From positions 57,287,161 to 57,351,160 of the forward strand of contig CM038218.1 in NCBI GenBank assembly GCA_021442155.1: a stretch of 64,000 bases of DNA, in the 5' to 3' direction. This DNA comes from Cymbidium sinense. Taxonomy: Eukaryota > Streptophyta > Magnoliopsida > Asparagales > Orchidaceae. Every line of letters starts with the position of its first letter. The stretch's first letter is position 1. The notes beneath the pieces are model-generated. The model worked only from the letters and a program-made list of their open reading frames with translations, was not told where the DNA came from and ran no database searches. Position numbers and translations under genes: made by a program. This document shows, piece after piece, positions 48,791 through 58,676 of this stretch.

Positions 48791-49214
48791 TAAGAATGGG
48801 TAACTTAAAGGAAGAACATCACCAACAACTAGGCTAAATCTAGATCTGGTGGAGGTGAAGGATGAGGCTATTATCACAGTGGTGGTGGGGTATCTGAGGT
48901 ACTAGTGGATTTGGAGGTGGTGGTAAGAGGTGGTTATGGAGGAGGAATGATGAGGTAACCATGGTGGTGGTGGAGGGAGAGATATGATGGTGGATCCCAC
49001 ACTCAGAGGTGGGGTGATTCTAATGGGAACAGAGAAACTAAAGAACGATCCATACTGGTTATGGAAATGTGTCTTTAAGAGACTAGTTATCTAGATTTTT
49101 TATTTTCCTATGCGATCATTTTTATCTATGTTGTCGCCAGGTGTCTTAAAATTGGTGTTACTTGGTTGAAATCAAAAGAAGAAATGTTGAATCTAAATTT
49201 GTTCTCTATTAAAA
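48791..49214 (+). pseudogene. GRP 3' cassette copy 9
   Basis: Starts CCTAAGAATGGGTAAC and includes GAACATCACCAACAACTAGG. A glycine-rich remnant with many small deletions follows, then the end GGGAACAGAGAAACTAAAG (stop changed from TGA to TAA). The 3' UTR ends TTGTTCTCTATTAAAA. It is directly followed by a Tat LTR-like fragment after only about 25 bases of repeat. Confidence 0.83.
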
Positions 49215-49239
49215 CCCTAACCTTAAACTCTAAACTAAA

Positions 49240-49497
49240 GCATTTAGGCATAAGAAATCTAAAGTCTATTAAAATGATGTGTCTAAAATAAAATAAAATT
49301 TGAAAAGATTTTACATCTATAGATTAAGATATGCTCATACCACTCATGCTCTAGTCTTTAGAGTGTGTTTAGGACTTTAGTCTCTTTAATTAAATAACAA
49401 CCCTATTATCTTGTAATTCATAAGACTGACTACATGGTTTTAAAATCGTAGAGTAAGAATACAGTGGTTATAAGTCCTAAGTCAAATAATTTATATA
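49240..49497 (-). mobile_element. Isolated fragment of the Tat LTR-like region
   Basis: Closely matches 42,051-42,310 of copy B in the same orientation; for example AAAAGATTTTACATCTATAG and CTCATACCACTCATGCTCTA are shared. About 250 bp without any other element sequence. The ends lie in CCTAAA repeat on both sides. Confidence 0.85.
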
Positions 49498-52002
49498 ATA
49501 AAATAAACTAAATAACCTAAACTAGTTTACTTAATTTAAAAAAAAAAAAATTAAAAAAAACTAAAATAAAAAAAATAAACAAACTAAATTAACCTAAACC
49601 TACTAGTTTACTTAATTTAAAAAATAAAACAAAAATAAAAAAAAAACCCTAACCCTAAACCCTAAAACTAACTCTAAACCCTAAACCTTAAACCCTAAAC
49701 CTGCAACTCTAAATCCTAAACCCTAAATCTTAAGCCCTAAACCTTAAACCCTAAACCCTAAACCCTAAAACCTACAAGTCTAAACCCTAAACCCTAAACC
49801 ATAAACCCTAAACCCTAAACCCTAAACACTAAACCCTAAAAACCTAAAAACATAAACCTAAACTAAATCAAACCTAAAAATAAAATAATTAAATAAACCT
49901 AAACCTAAATAAAATAAAATAAAATAAAATAAAAATAAAAAACCTAAACAAAAACCTAAACCTAAAAATAAAATAGAATAAAAAATAAAAACTAACCTAA
50001 AATAAAATAAATAAATTAAACTAAACTAAAAATAAAATAAACCTAAAATTAAAAAAAATTAAATAAAAAATAAAACTAAACTTAAAATAAAATAAAATAA
50101 ACCTAAAATAATAATATAAAAACTAAATAAAACATAAACCTAAAAATAAACCTAATAAAATCTAAAAATAAATTAAAAATAAACCCTAAACTAAAAAACC
50201 TATAAACAAATAAAATAAAATAAACCTAAACCTAAACTACAAAAAAAAAAACTAAACTAAAATAAAACCTAAAAACCTAAAATAAACAAACCTAAACCCT
50301 AAACTAAATAAAATAAAATAAACCTTAAACTAAAAAAACCTAAAATAAAACCTAAAACCTAAACCTAAAATAAAATAAAACCTATACCTAAACTAAAATA
50401 AAAAATAAAACCTAAACTTAAAATATAAAATAATAATAAAAACTAAAAATAAACATAAACCTAAACCTATACTTAAAAAATGAACTAAAATAAATCACCT
50501 AAACGAAAGTAAAGAAACCTAAAATAAATAAAGTAAACTAAATAAAAATAAAAAATAAAATAAATTAAAGTAAATAAAAAATAAACTAAATAAATTAATC
50601 ACAGTTTACTTAATTTAAAAGAAACCCTAAACCCTAAACCCTAAACCCTAACCTAAACCTACAACCTAAACAACCCTAAACCTTAAACCATAAACCTAAA
50701 ACCTAAACCTTAAACTAACCCTAAACCCTAAACCCTAAACCCTAACCCAAACCTAAACCCTAAACCCTAAACTAAAACTAACTAAAACCAAACTAACCTA
50801 CTAAACCCTGATAAACCCTAAACCTAAACTAAACCTAAACTAACCCTAAACCCTAAGCTAACCCTAAACCCTAAAAATCTTAAAGCTTAAAGTCTAAACA
50901 CTAAACCCTAAACCCTAAACCCTAAACTCAAAACCCTAAAAACCAAAACTCTAAAACCCTAAACCCTAAAAACCTAAACATAAACTAAATTAAACCTAAA
51001 AATAAAATGAATAAAAAAATTTAAACCTAAAATAAAAAAAAATAAAACATAAACCTAAACATAAACATAAACATAAACCTAAAAAAACTAATTAAAATAC
51101 ATTAAAATAAAATAAATAAAAATCTAAACTAAACAAAAATAAATAAAATAAAACTAAGAATAAAAAACCTATATAAAAAAATTGATGTAAAATAAAAAAA
51201 TAAATAAATAAAAAATAAAATAAAACTAAATAAAAACCTAAACCTAAAAAATAAACCTTAAAATAAAACCTAAAAATAAATAAAAATTAAAACCTAAACC
51301 CTAAACTAAAAAGAAAACCTAAACCTAAAATCAAAATAAAATAAATAAAATAAAACAAACCTAAACCTAAACTAAAATAAATAAAACATAAGCCTAAATC
51401 TTAACCTAAACTAAAAAAATAAAAAAAAAAAAAATAAAAATAAACCTAAAATTTAAACCCAAAATCAAAACCTAGAAAAATAAAATAAAATCGTAAATGT
51501 AAACCTAATAAGATAAAAATAAAACCTAAATCTAAAAAATAAAATAAAAATAAAACTCAACTAGAAAATAAACCAAAACCTAAACCTAAAAAATAATCTA
51601 AAATAAATAAACCTAAATAAATAAATTAAATTAAATATAAATAAAAAATAAACCTAAATGAAAATAAAAAATAAAATAAACTAAAATAAATAAAAAATAA
51701 ACTAAATAAATCTAAACCTAGTGATTTACTTAATTTAAGAAATTAAACCATAAACCCTAATTCCTAAGCCCTAAACCCTAAACCCTAAACTCTAAACCAA
51801 AAACCCTAAAAAGCTCTAAACCCAAAACCCAAACCCAAAACCCTAAAACCCTAAACCCTAAACCCTATCCCTAAACCCTAAACCCTAACCTAAACCCTAA
51901 ATCTTAAATGTGAAACCCTAAACCTAAACCTAAAGTAACTAAATAAATTATAAAATAAACCTAAACCCTACAACCTAATAAAATAAACCTAAACCTAAAC
52001 CC
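49498..52002 (+). repeat. Satellite body without cassette, CCCTAAA orientation
   Basis: Hinges at 49,521, 49,600, 50,600 and 51,716 separate AT-rich texture (49,870-50,590 and 50,990-51,715) from CCCTAAA blocks (49,650-49,850, 50,625-50,980, 51,745-51,920). The leader of cassette 10 is at 51,928-52,002. Cassettes 9 and 10 start about 3.2 kb apart, close to two units. Confidence 0.92.
49600..49622 (+). repeat. Satellite hinge motif
   Basis: CCTACTAGTTTACTTAATTT at the AT-rich to CCCTAAA boundary; identical over 20 bases to the copy at 23,475. Confidence 0.7.
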
Positions 52003-52434
52003 TAAGAATGGTAACCTATAAGGAACATCACCACAACAAGGCTCAGATCCGCGTGGAGGTGAAGGTGGAGGCATTATCATGGTGGTGGGAGATCATGAGG
52101 TGCTTGTGGATATGGAGGTGGTGGGAGGAGAGATGAAGGTTACAACCGTGGTGGTGGCGGAGGCAGAGATCGGGGATACTATGGTGGATCCTACAACTCA
52201 AAAAGCCAAGGTGGTCCTGATGGGAACTAGAGAAACTAAAAATGGCCAATCTGATCTGCTACTTATGGAACTGTGTCTTTATAGTAGAAATGGTTCTTGT
52301 TATCTAGGGTTTTTGATTTGCTCTATGCGTGCTCATTTGTTATCTATGCTGTCGCTTGTGTCTTAGAAAACCTGGGGTGTTACTTGGTTGATGAAATTGA
52401 AAGAAGAAGAATGTTGAATTTGTTTGTTAAAACC
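52003..52434 (+). pseudogene. GRP 3' cassette copy 10
   Basis: Starts CCTAAGAATGGTAACC, with AACATCACCACAACAAGGCTC (NIT..QAQ with deletions). The GGATATGGAGGTGGTGGGAGG part of the tail is kept, as is YYGGSYNSKSQGGPDGN*RN. The 3' UTR ends TTGTTTGTTAAAACC. Three short open frames overlapping it on both strands are fragments of the cassette or shadows. Confidence 0.85.
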
Positions 52435-53996
52435 AAAAACCCTAAACTAAAAGTTAGCCTAAACCTAAACCTAAAACTAAAAAAACCCCAAAACCAACAA
52501 CCTAAACTAAAACCCTAAACTCTAAAACCCCAAACTAAACCCTAAAACCAAAACCCAAAATCCTAAAACCTAAACCCTAAACCTACCGGTTTACTTAATT
52601 TTTTTTTAAAAAAATCTTAAACCTTAAACACTAAACCCTAAACTCTAAACCCTAAACTACAACCTTAAACCTAACCTATAAACTAAAACCTAAAACCCTA
52701 AACCTAAACCTAAACCCTAATATAACCCTAAATAAAATAAACCTAAACCCTAAATCCTAAAAAAAAACTAAACCCTAAGCCTAAATAAATTAAACCCTAA
52801 ACCCTAAACACTAAACCTAAACCTTAAACCCTAAACCTAAACCTAAACCCCAAATATTAAAACCATAAACCCTAAACTTAAACCCAAACCTAAACCTTAA
52901 AGACCTAGACCTAAACTAAATAAAATATATAATAAATAAAAGCCTAAACCTAAATAAAATAAAAAATAATATAAAATAAAAACCTATACTAAAACCTAAA
53001 CATAAATCTAAAAATAAATTAAAATAAACTAAAATAAAATAAATAAAAACCTAAACTAAACTAAATAAAATAAAATAAACCCTAGAATAAAATACCTAAA
53101 TAAAATAAAAACTAAATATAAAATAAAATAAAATAAAATAAAAAAAATAAATAAAATAAAATAAATACTTAAACCTAAAAAATAAACCTAAAAATAAATA
53201 AAAAATAAAACCTAAACCCTAAACTAAAAAAAAAACAAATCCTAAAGTAAAAATAAAATAAACAAAATAAAATAAACCTAAACCTAAGCTAAAATAAATA
53301 AAACCTAAACCTAAACCAAAAATAAACTAATTCTAAACCTAAACCTAAACTAAATAAAATAAAATAAACTTAAAATAAACATAAACCTAAACTAAAAAAT
53401 AAAATAAAATAAAATAAATAAAACTAAAACCTAAAAAAAAAAAATAAAATTAAAACCTAAACCTAAACCTAAAAAATAAAAAATAAACCTGAACCTAAAA
53501 AATAAAATAAAAATAAAACTCAATAAAAAAAATAAACCTAAATCTAAACCTAAAGTTAAAAAAACTAAAATTAAAAACTAAACTAAAATAAATAAACCTA
53601 AAATAAATAAACAAAACTAACTAAAAATAAAAAATATACCTAAATAAAATAAAAATAAAGTAAACTAAAATAAATAAAAAATAAATTAAATATACTAATA
53701 AACCTAAACCTACCAATTTTTAATTTTTTTTTAAATTTTAACCCTAAATCCTAAACCCTAAACCATAAGACCTAAACCTACAACCCTAAACCCTAAAAAA
53801 ACCCTAAATGCTAAACCTAAAAGGATAAAACCTAAAACCTAAACCCTAAACCCTAAACTAATAAACCATAATCCTAAGCCATAACCCTAAACCCTAAACC
53901 TTAAACCCCAAACCCTAAACTTAAACCTAAAGTAGCTAAATAAATTAAAAAAAATAAACCTAAACCCTAAAACCTAATAAACCTAAACCTAAACCC
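52435..53996 (+). repeat. Satellite body, CCCTAAA orientation
   Basis: CCCTAAA blocks, hinge at 52,582 (CCTACCGGTTTACTTAATTT), AT-rich texture to 53,700, a second decayed hinge at 53,707, then CCCTAAA and the leader CTAAAGTAGCTAAATAAATT at 53,928. Cassettes 10 and 11 start about 2.0 kb apart. Confidence 0.92.
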
Positions 53997-54424
53997 TAAG
54001 AATGGGCAGAACCTTGATGGCATGAACATCACCATCAACCAGCTTTAGATCTGGAGGCTAAGGTGGAGGCGCATTATCATGGTGGGGATGAGGTGCCTGG
54101 ATATGGAGGTGGTGATCTGAGGTGGTGGTTATGGAAGTGGGAAGAGCGATGGAGGTTACCATGGTGGTGGTGGAGGGAGAGATGGGATATGATGGTGGAT
54201 CCCGCTACCAGAGTCGAGTGGTTTGATGGGAACTGAGAAACTAAAGAACAAACCGATCATTGGAACTATGACTTTAAATAGAGATATAGTTATCTAGGTT
54301 TTGATATGCTTTTTATGTTCATTTTATCTATGTCGCTTATGTCTTAGAAAACTTGGTGTATTACTTGGTTGATGAAATCAAAAAAAGAAAAAATGTTGAA
54401 TCAATTTGTTCTTTATTAAAAATA
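53997..54424 (+). pseudogene. GRP 3' cassette copy 11
   Basis: Starts AAGAATGGGCAGAACCTTGATGG (the native-looking NGQNLDG, with Q intact), followed by ATCACCATCAACCAG (ITINQ). Then the glycine-rich tail with deletions, GGATATGATGGTGGATCCCG (GYDGGSR) and a shortened 3' UTR. It ends TTGTTCTTTATTAAAA. This copy best shows the original junction of telomere repeat and GRP coding sequence. Confidence 0.85.
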
Positions 54425-55140
54425 AACTAAAAAATATGAAACTAAACCTAAAACTTAAACCAAACCCTAAAACCCTAAACCCTAAACCCTAAAACTTAAA
54501 CCCAAAAAAAACCTAAACCTAAATCCTAAAGCCTAAACCTAAATTACAAACCTAAACCCTAAACTCAAAACTAACCATAAACCTATACAAAAAAAAGCTA
54601 GAAACATAAACCTAAACTAAATAAAACATAAAAAATAAAATAAATAAATAAACCTAAACCAAAATAAAATAAAAAAATAAAATTAATTAAAACTAAACCT
54701 TAAACCTAAACCTAAAAAATTAAAAAAAAAATAAAAATAAAATAAATAAAAAACTAAAATAAAAAAATAAAAAAAACCTAAATAAAATAAAAAAACCTAA
54801 AAATAAAAATAAACCTAATATAAAATAAAATAAAACTAACTAAAACTAAACCTAAAAAATAAACCTAAAAGTAAAAAAAAATAAATAAAAAATAAACCTA
54901 AACTAAACTAAAAAAGAAAAAAATAACCTAAAATAAAATTATAAATAAACCTAAACGTAACTAAAATAAACTAAACTAAAATAATAAACTAAAATAAATA
55001 AAACTATAACCTAAACCTAAACTAAATAAAATAAAAAAAAATAAACCTAAACCTAAACTAAAAAAAAATAAAAAACCTAAATAAAATATAAACTAAAAAT
55101 AAACCTAAAGAAATAAAACAAAACTAAACCTAAACTAAAA
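54425..55140 (+). repeat. Satellite body, CCCTAAA to AT-rich texture
   Basis: Short CCCTAAA block to 54,600, then TAAAATAAA/CCTAAA texture. The texture fades into unrelated AT-rich sequence after 55,140. Confidence 0.88.
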
Positions 55141-55499
55141 TAAAAAGATTATAAACTATTATCTATGTTACTAATAAAATAAAAAATAAAAAATAAATTT
55201 AGTAAAATAATACTTATTTTATAACCTTTAAACCTCTCTTTATCTATTTTATTAAACCTAGGTATATTTTATTTATGTTTTATTTAGTAAGTCTAACTAA
55301 CCTGTTTATAAACTCCTATACCTCTACTTCCCTAAACTTTAAACTAAAACCTAAACCTGTTTAGTCTATTAGTTTTCCTAATAACAATCCTGATCTCTTA
55401 TAAACCATGTAAACCAGTAAATCAAATAAACCCTTAAAATATAAATACTAACACTACCATAACCCTATAAACTAAAATAATATAAACTAAAACTTAAAC
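55141..55499. other. AT-rich sequence, unassigned, partly satellite-like
   Basis: Contains both CCTAAACC words and reversed TTTATTTTA-like words (55,260-55,300), unlike the surrounding one-strand polarity. No open frame or recognisable domain. Confidence 0.4.
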
Positions 55500-55920
55500 C
55501 TTAAAATCTATGTATATAAATCATAACACATAAATTCAATAAGCTTTGAAAAAAAATATTAATATAATAAATAAATAATTAAATAAAAAAATAAAGCTAC
55601 AAAATAAACCATTTTATTTTACTTGATTTTAAAAGAATGCATAACCAAATGACATAAACCTAACATGATTAAAAAAATTAAATATAAGCTAACATTCAAG
55701 CAAAATTCTTAAACAATAAATAAAAGATTATTTAAAGCAAAATCAAAACTAAACTAAAAAATAGTAAGAGAAATCATAAAAACCTAACTAAAAATTTAAA
55801 ACTAATTAAAAAATTAAGTAAAATAATAAGTTAAAACATACTAATGTCACCTAAAGTAATTAAAAATAATTATAGCCAACATGATATGCATAAAATAAAC
55901 TATAATCCTAAATAAAATAA
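55500..55920 (+). mobile_element. Degraded fragment of the Tat LTR-like region
   Basis: In order it matches copy A 625-1,175; for example CCATTTTATTTTACTTGATTTT, CAAATGACAT, AACATGATT, AAGATTATTTAA, TAATGTCACC and AACATGATATGCAT are shared. Intervening bases have been replaced by A-rich and CCTAAA-like sequence, and it is about 100 bases shorter than the matching stretch. Confidence 0.75.
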
Positions 55921-56652
55921 AACTAAACCTCCTACATAAAACTAAATCCCAAAATTTAAAATTAAATATAAATCTAAACTCCCATAACCAAAATCTAAAA
56001 AAAAGAAATATAAACCTAAACTAAAAGCTATAAACTAAAAATAAATATAATCCCTAAGATAAACTAAAATAAAAAATCTAACCTACCTAAACCTAAGCAT
56101 AGCTAAACCTATAAAATAAAAAAATCTATAAACCTAAATAAAACCTAAACCTAAGAAACCAAAATAAAAATAAAATGAAAACCTAGGCCTAAAAAAAATA
56201 ATTTAAAAAAAAAAAAAACCTAAATAAATAAAACTAATAAAAAACTAAAATTAAAACCTAAACTAAAATAAATAAACTAAAAAATAATAAAAAATAAAAT
56301 AAAATAAAAAAATAAAATAAACTAAAATAAATAAAAAATAAATTAAATTAAATAAATCTAAACTACCAATTTGCTTAATTTTAAAAAAAACTAAATCCTA
56401 AACCCTAAACCCTAAACATTAAACTATAAACCCTAAATAAACCTTAAACCTAAAACCCTAAACTAAACCCTAAAAACAAAAAAAAACTTAAACCTAAACC
56501 CTAAACGCTAAACCCTAAACCTAAACTATAATCCTAAAACCCTAAACCCTAAACCCTAAACCTAACCCTAAACCCTAAAAACTTAAACCTAAAAACTAAA
56601 CAAATTAAAATAATAAACCTAAACCCTAAAACCTAAACCTAAACCTAAACCC
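55921..56652 (+). repeat. Satellite body, CCCTAAA orientation
   Basis: AT-rich CCTAAA texture to 56,360, hinge CTACCAATTTGCTTAATTTT at 56,363, CCCTAAA block, and a decayed leader before cassette 12. Confidence 0.88.
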
Positions 56653-57030
56653 TAAAATTAAACCTTGATGCCTGAATATCACCATCAACCGCTTTAGATT
56701 GGTTGGAGGCTGGTGGAGGGCGTTCTCAGGGGTTGGTTCAACTATGGAGGTTGTCTTACCAGTTATGGAAGGTGAAGAGGATGGAGGTATTCATGGAGGT
56801 GGCTAGGGAGAGATCTGGTTGATGGTGGATCCGCCACTCGAGATCAAGTGGTTCTTCATGGGAACTGAGCTAGAATGCCCCAGAGCCATGGAACTATGAC
56901 TTTAAAGTAGTTTAGTTATTATGGTTTTGATATTCTCTTTGCATGTTCATTTTTATCTATGTTGCTTATGTCTGCTTGGTGTATTTTGGAAATCAAAAGT
57001 GTTGACTAATTTGTTTCTTTATTTACTACC
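56653..57030 (+). pseudogene. GRP 3' cassette copy 12, heavily decayed
   Basis: Recognised by AACCTTGATGCCTGAATATC, then ATCACCATCAACCGC, TATGGAGGTTGTC, GATGGTGGATCCGCCACTCG, TTCATGGGAACTGAG and the 3' UTR words TGTTCATTTTTATCTATG and TTGGTGTATT. The glycine-rich coding part is scrambled by small deletions. The poly(A) end is lost. Confidence 0.75.
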
Positions 57031-57239
57031 CTAAACCTAAACTACACTAACCCTAAACCTACTTAAACCCAAACCCTCCTAAACCCCACTTATCCTAAAC
57101 CCTAAAACCTTAACCCTAAAACCTAAATCTAAATCCTGGCTACCCTTTACCCTAAACCCAACCTCTAAATCACCCTTGTGTGGGCATAAACCTAAACTAA
57201 ATCTTTTGTTTCCTCCTTTTTAATTTTAAACCCTAAACC
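57031..57239 (+). repeat. Short degenerate CCCTAAA block
   Basis: CCCTAAACC-type repeats with C-rich variants between cassette 12 and a LINE 3' end. The right boundary is gradual. Confidence 0.75.
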
Positions 57240-57915
57240 TAAACCTAAGTCTTTCCCCCCTTCCCTTTTCTCCTTTTCCTATTTCTCTCCTCCTTCCTAG
57301 TCTTTTTCCTAAACTCTCTAGCTAAACCCTATTATTAAACCTATGTTTTTTAAACTAATTCCATAACCTCCTTGTTCTTCTTATTCTAGCTATGTGTATG
57401 TTGATATAAACCACCTAATCTCTTATAATAGCATAACATATGATTATAACCCTTCTTTATGAAGTTTTGATGCTCATATGTATTGTTTCCCTTGAGATGA
57501 TCCTAACTTTCCTAAGCTTTCTCTTCCTTGTCCTCTCTGTTATCCTTTTAGCTATGACTTTTTCCTTGTAGTGTTTTGCAAATTTCTTATACATGTTGGA
57601 ACTTTACAAAGGGAATGGTCGTTACTCACCAACCCAAGTTCATTATTATTGTGGATCTGCTTATCTTGCTTTCTCAAAGGAATCATGAACTGCTGTTGAC
57701 TCATCCTTTTACTATTTTCAAGATTTATTTTAGTTTTACTCTATGTCTTTTTCTCTTATGCTTTTGCTATTGTTCTTTTGTATTCTTTTCTAATGTACTT
57801 AGATGGGGGTTTAGCTCTTTAGGCTTCTTGTAGCTCTGAGAGTAGTAGAATTTTAGAGCTTTACCTTTGAGGATATTGTATCTTTCCTTTTATGGTAATA
57901 AAATTCTTAACTTTC
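57240..57915 (+). mobile_element. LINE 3' end, second copy (sense +)
   Basis: From about 57,420 it parallels 22,060-22,470 of the large LINE. Shared words include ATTATAACCCTT / AATTGTAACCCTT, GAAGTTTTGATGCT / GAAGTTTGGATGCT, CTTGAGATGAT and the end CTTTTATGGTAATAAAATTC. As in the first copy, CCCTAAA repeats follow at once on the right. Only the 3' UTR is present; the open frame 57,576-57,833 has no recognisable domain. Confidence 0.8.
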
Positions 57916-58291
57916 CCAAAAAACCTTAAACCCTAAACAACTCTAAACCATAAAACTCTAAACCTAAACCCTAAACATTAAACCCAAATATAAACCTTAA
58001 ACCCTAAACCATAAACCCTAAAACCCTAAAACCCTAAACCCTAAAACAAAACCTTAAACCCTAAACTAACCCTAAACCCTAAAGCAAACACTAAACTTAA
58101 ACCTAAACCCTAAACCTAAACCCTAACCCTAAACCTTAAACCCTAGAAGCATAAAACCTAAAACCCCCTAAACCCTAAACTAAACCTAAACCCTAACCCT
58201 AAACCCAAACCCTAAACCTAAACCTAAAGTAACTAAATCAATTAAAAAAATAAACTTAAACCTTAAAACTTAATAAACCTAAACCTAAACC
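57916..58291 (+). repeat. CCCTAAA block with cassette leader
   Basis: Near-canonical CCCTAAA repeats, then the leader CTAAAGTAACTAAATCAATT at 58,223, running into cassette 13. Cassettes 12 and 13 start about 1,640 bp apart, even though the LINE tail lies between them. Confidence 0.9.
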
Positions 58292-58676
58292 TTAAGAATG
58301 GGTAGAACATTGATGGGGAACATCACCAGCTTAGTCTAGATTTGGTGGATGAAGGCAGGTGGTTATTATCATAAGGGTGGTAGGGGATCGGAGGTGTGGA
58401 TATGGAGGTGGTGGTGAGTAGTGGTTTATGGAAGGAGGAGCGATGGAGGTTATAGCCATGGTGGGTGGCAAGAAGAGATCAAGGGATATGATGGTGGATC
58501 TCGCTGAGAGGCTGGTGGTTCGATGGGAACCGGAGAAACTAAAAATGGCATCCAATGCTACTTATGGAACTGTCATTATAGTAGATATGGTTCTAGTTAT
58601 CTAAGGTTTTTGATTTGCTCTATGCATGTTCATTTTTTATCTGTCATTGCTTGAGTCTTAGAAAACTTGGTGTGTG
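58292..58676 (+). pseudogene. GRP 3' cassette copy 13, 3' end cut by Tat copy C
   Basis: Starts TTAAGAATGGGTAGAACATTG. The glycine-rich remnant is followed by GGATATGATGGTGGATCTCG and GGGAACCGGAGAAACTAA. The 3' UTR runs to GAAAACTTGGTGTGT, where element sequence begins. The missing part is exactly the piece that remains in copy 1. The minus-strand open frame at 58,331-58,555 is a shadow. Confidence 0.85.

Noticed and set aside
6612..58291. CRISPR-like or other prokaryotic repeat array
   Set aside because: The repeats are telomere-type words of plant kind with eukaryotic retroelements; there are no unique spacers of constant size.
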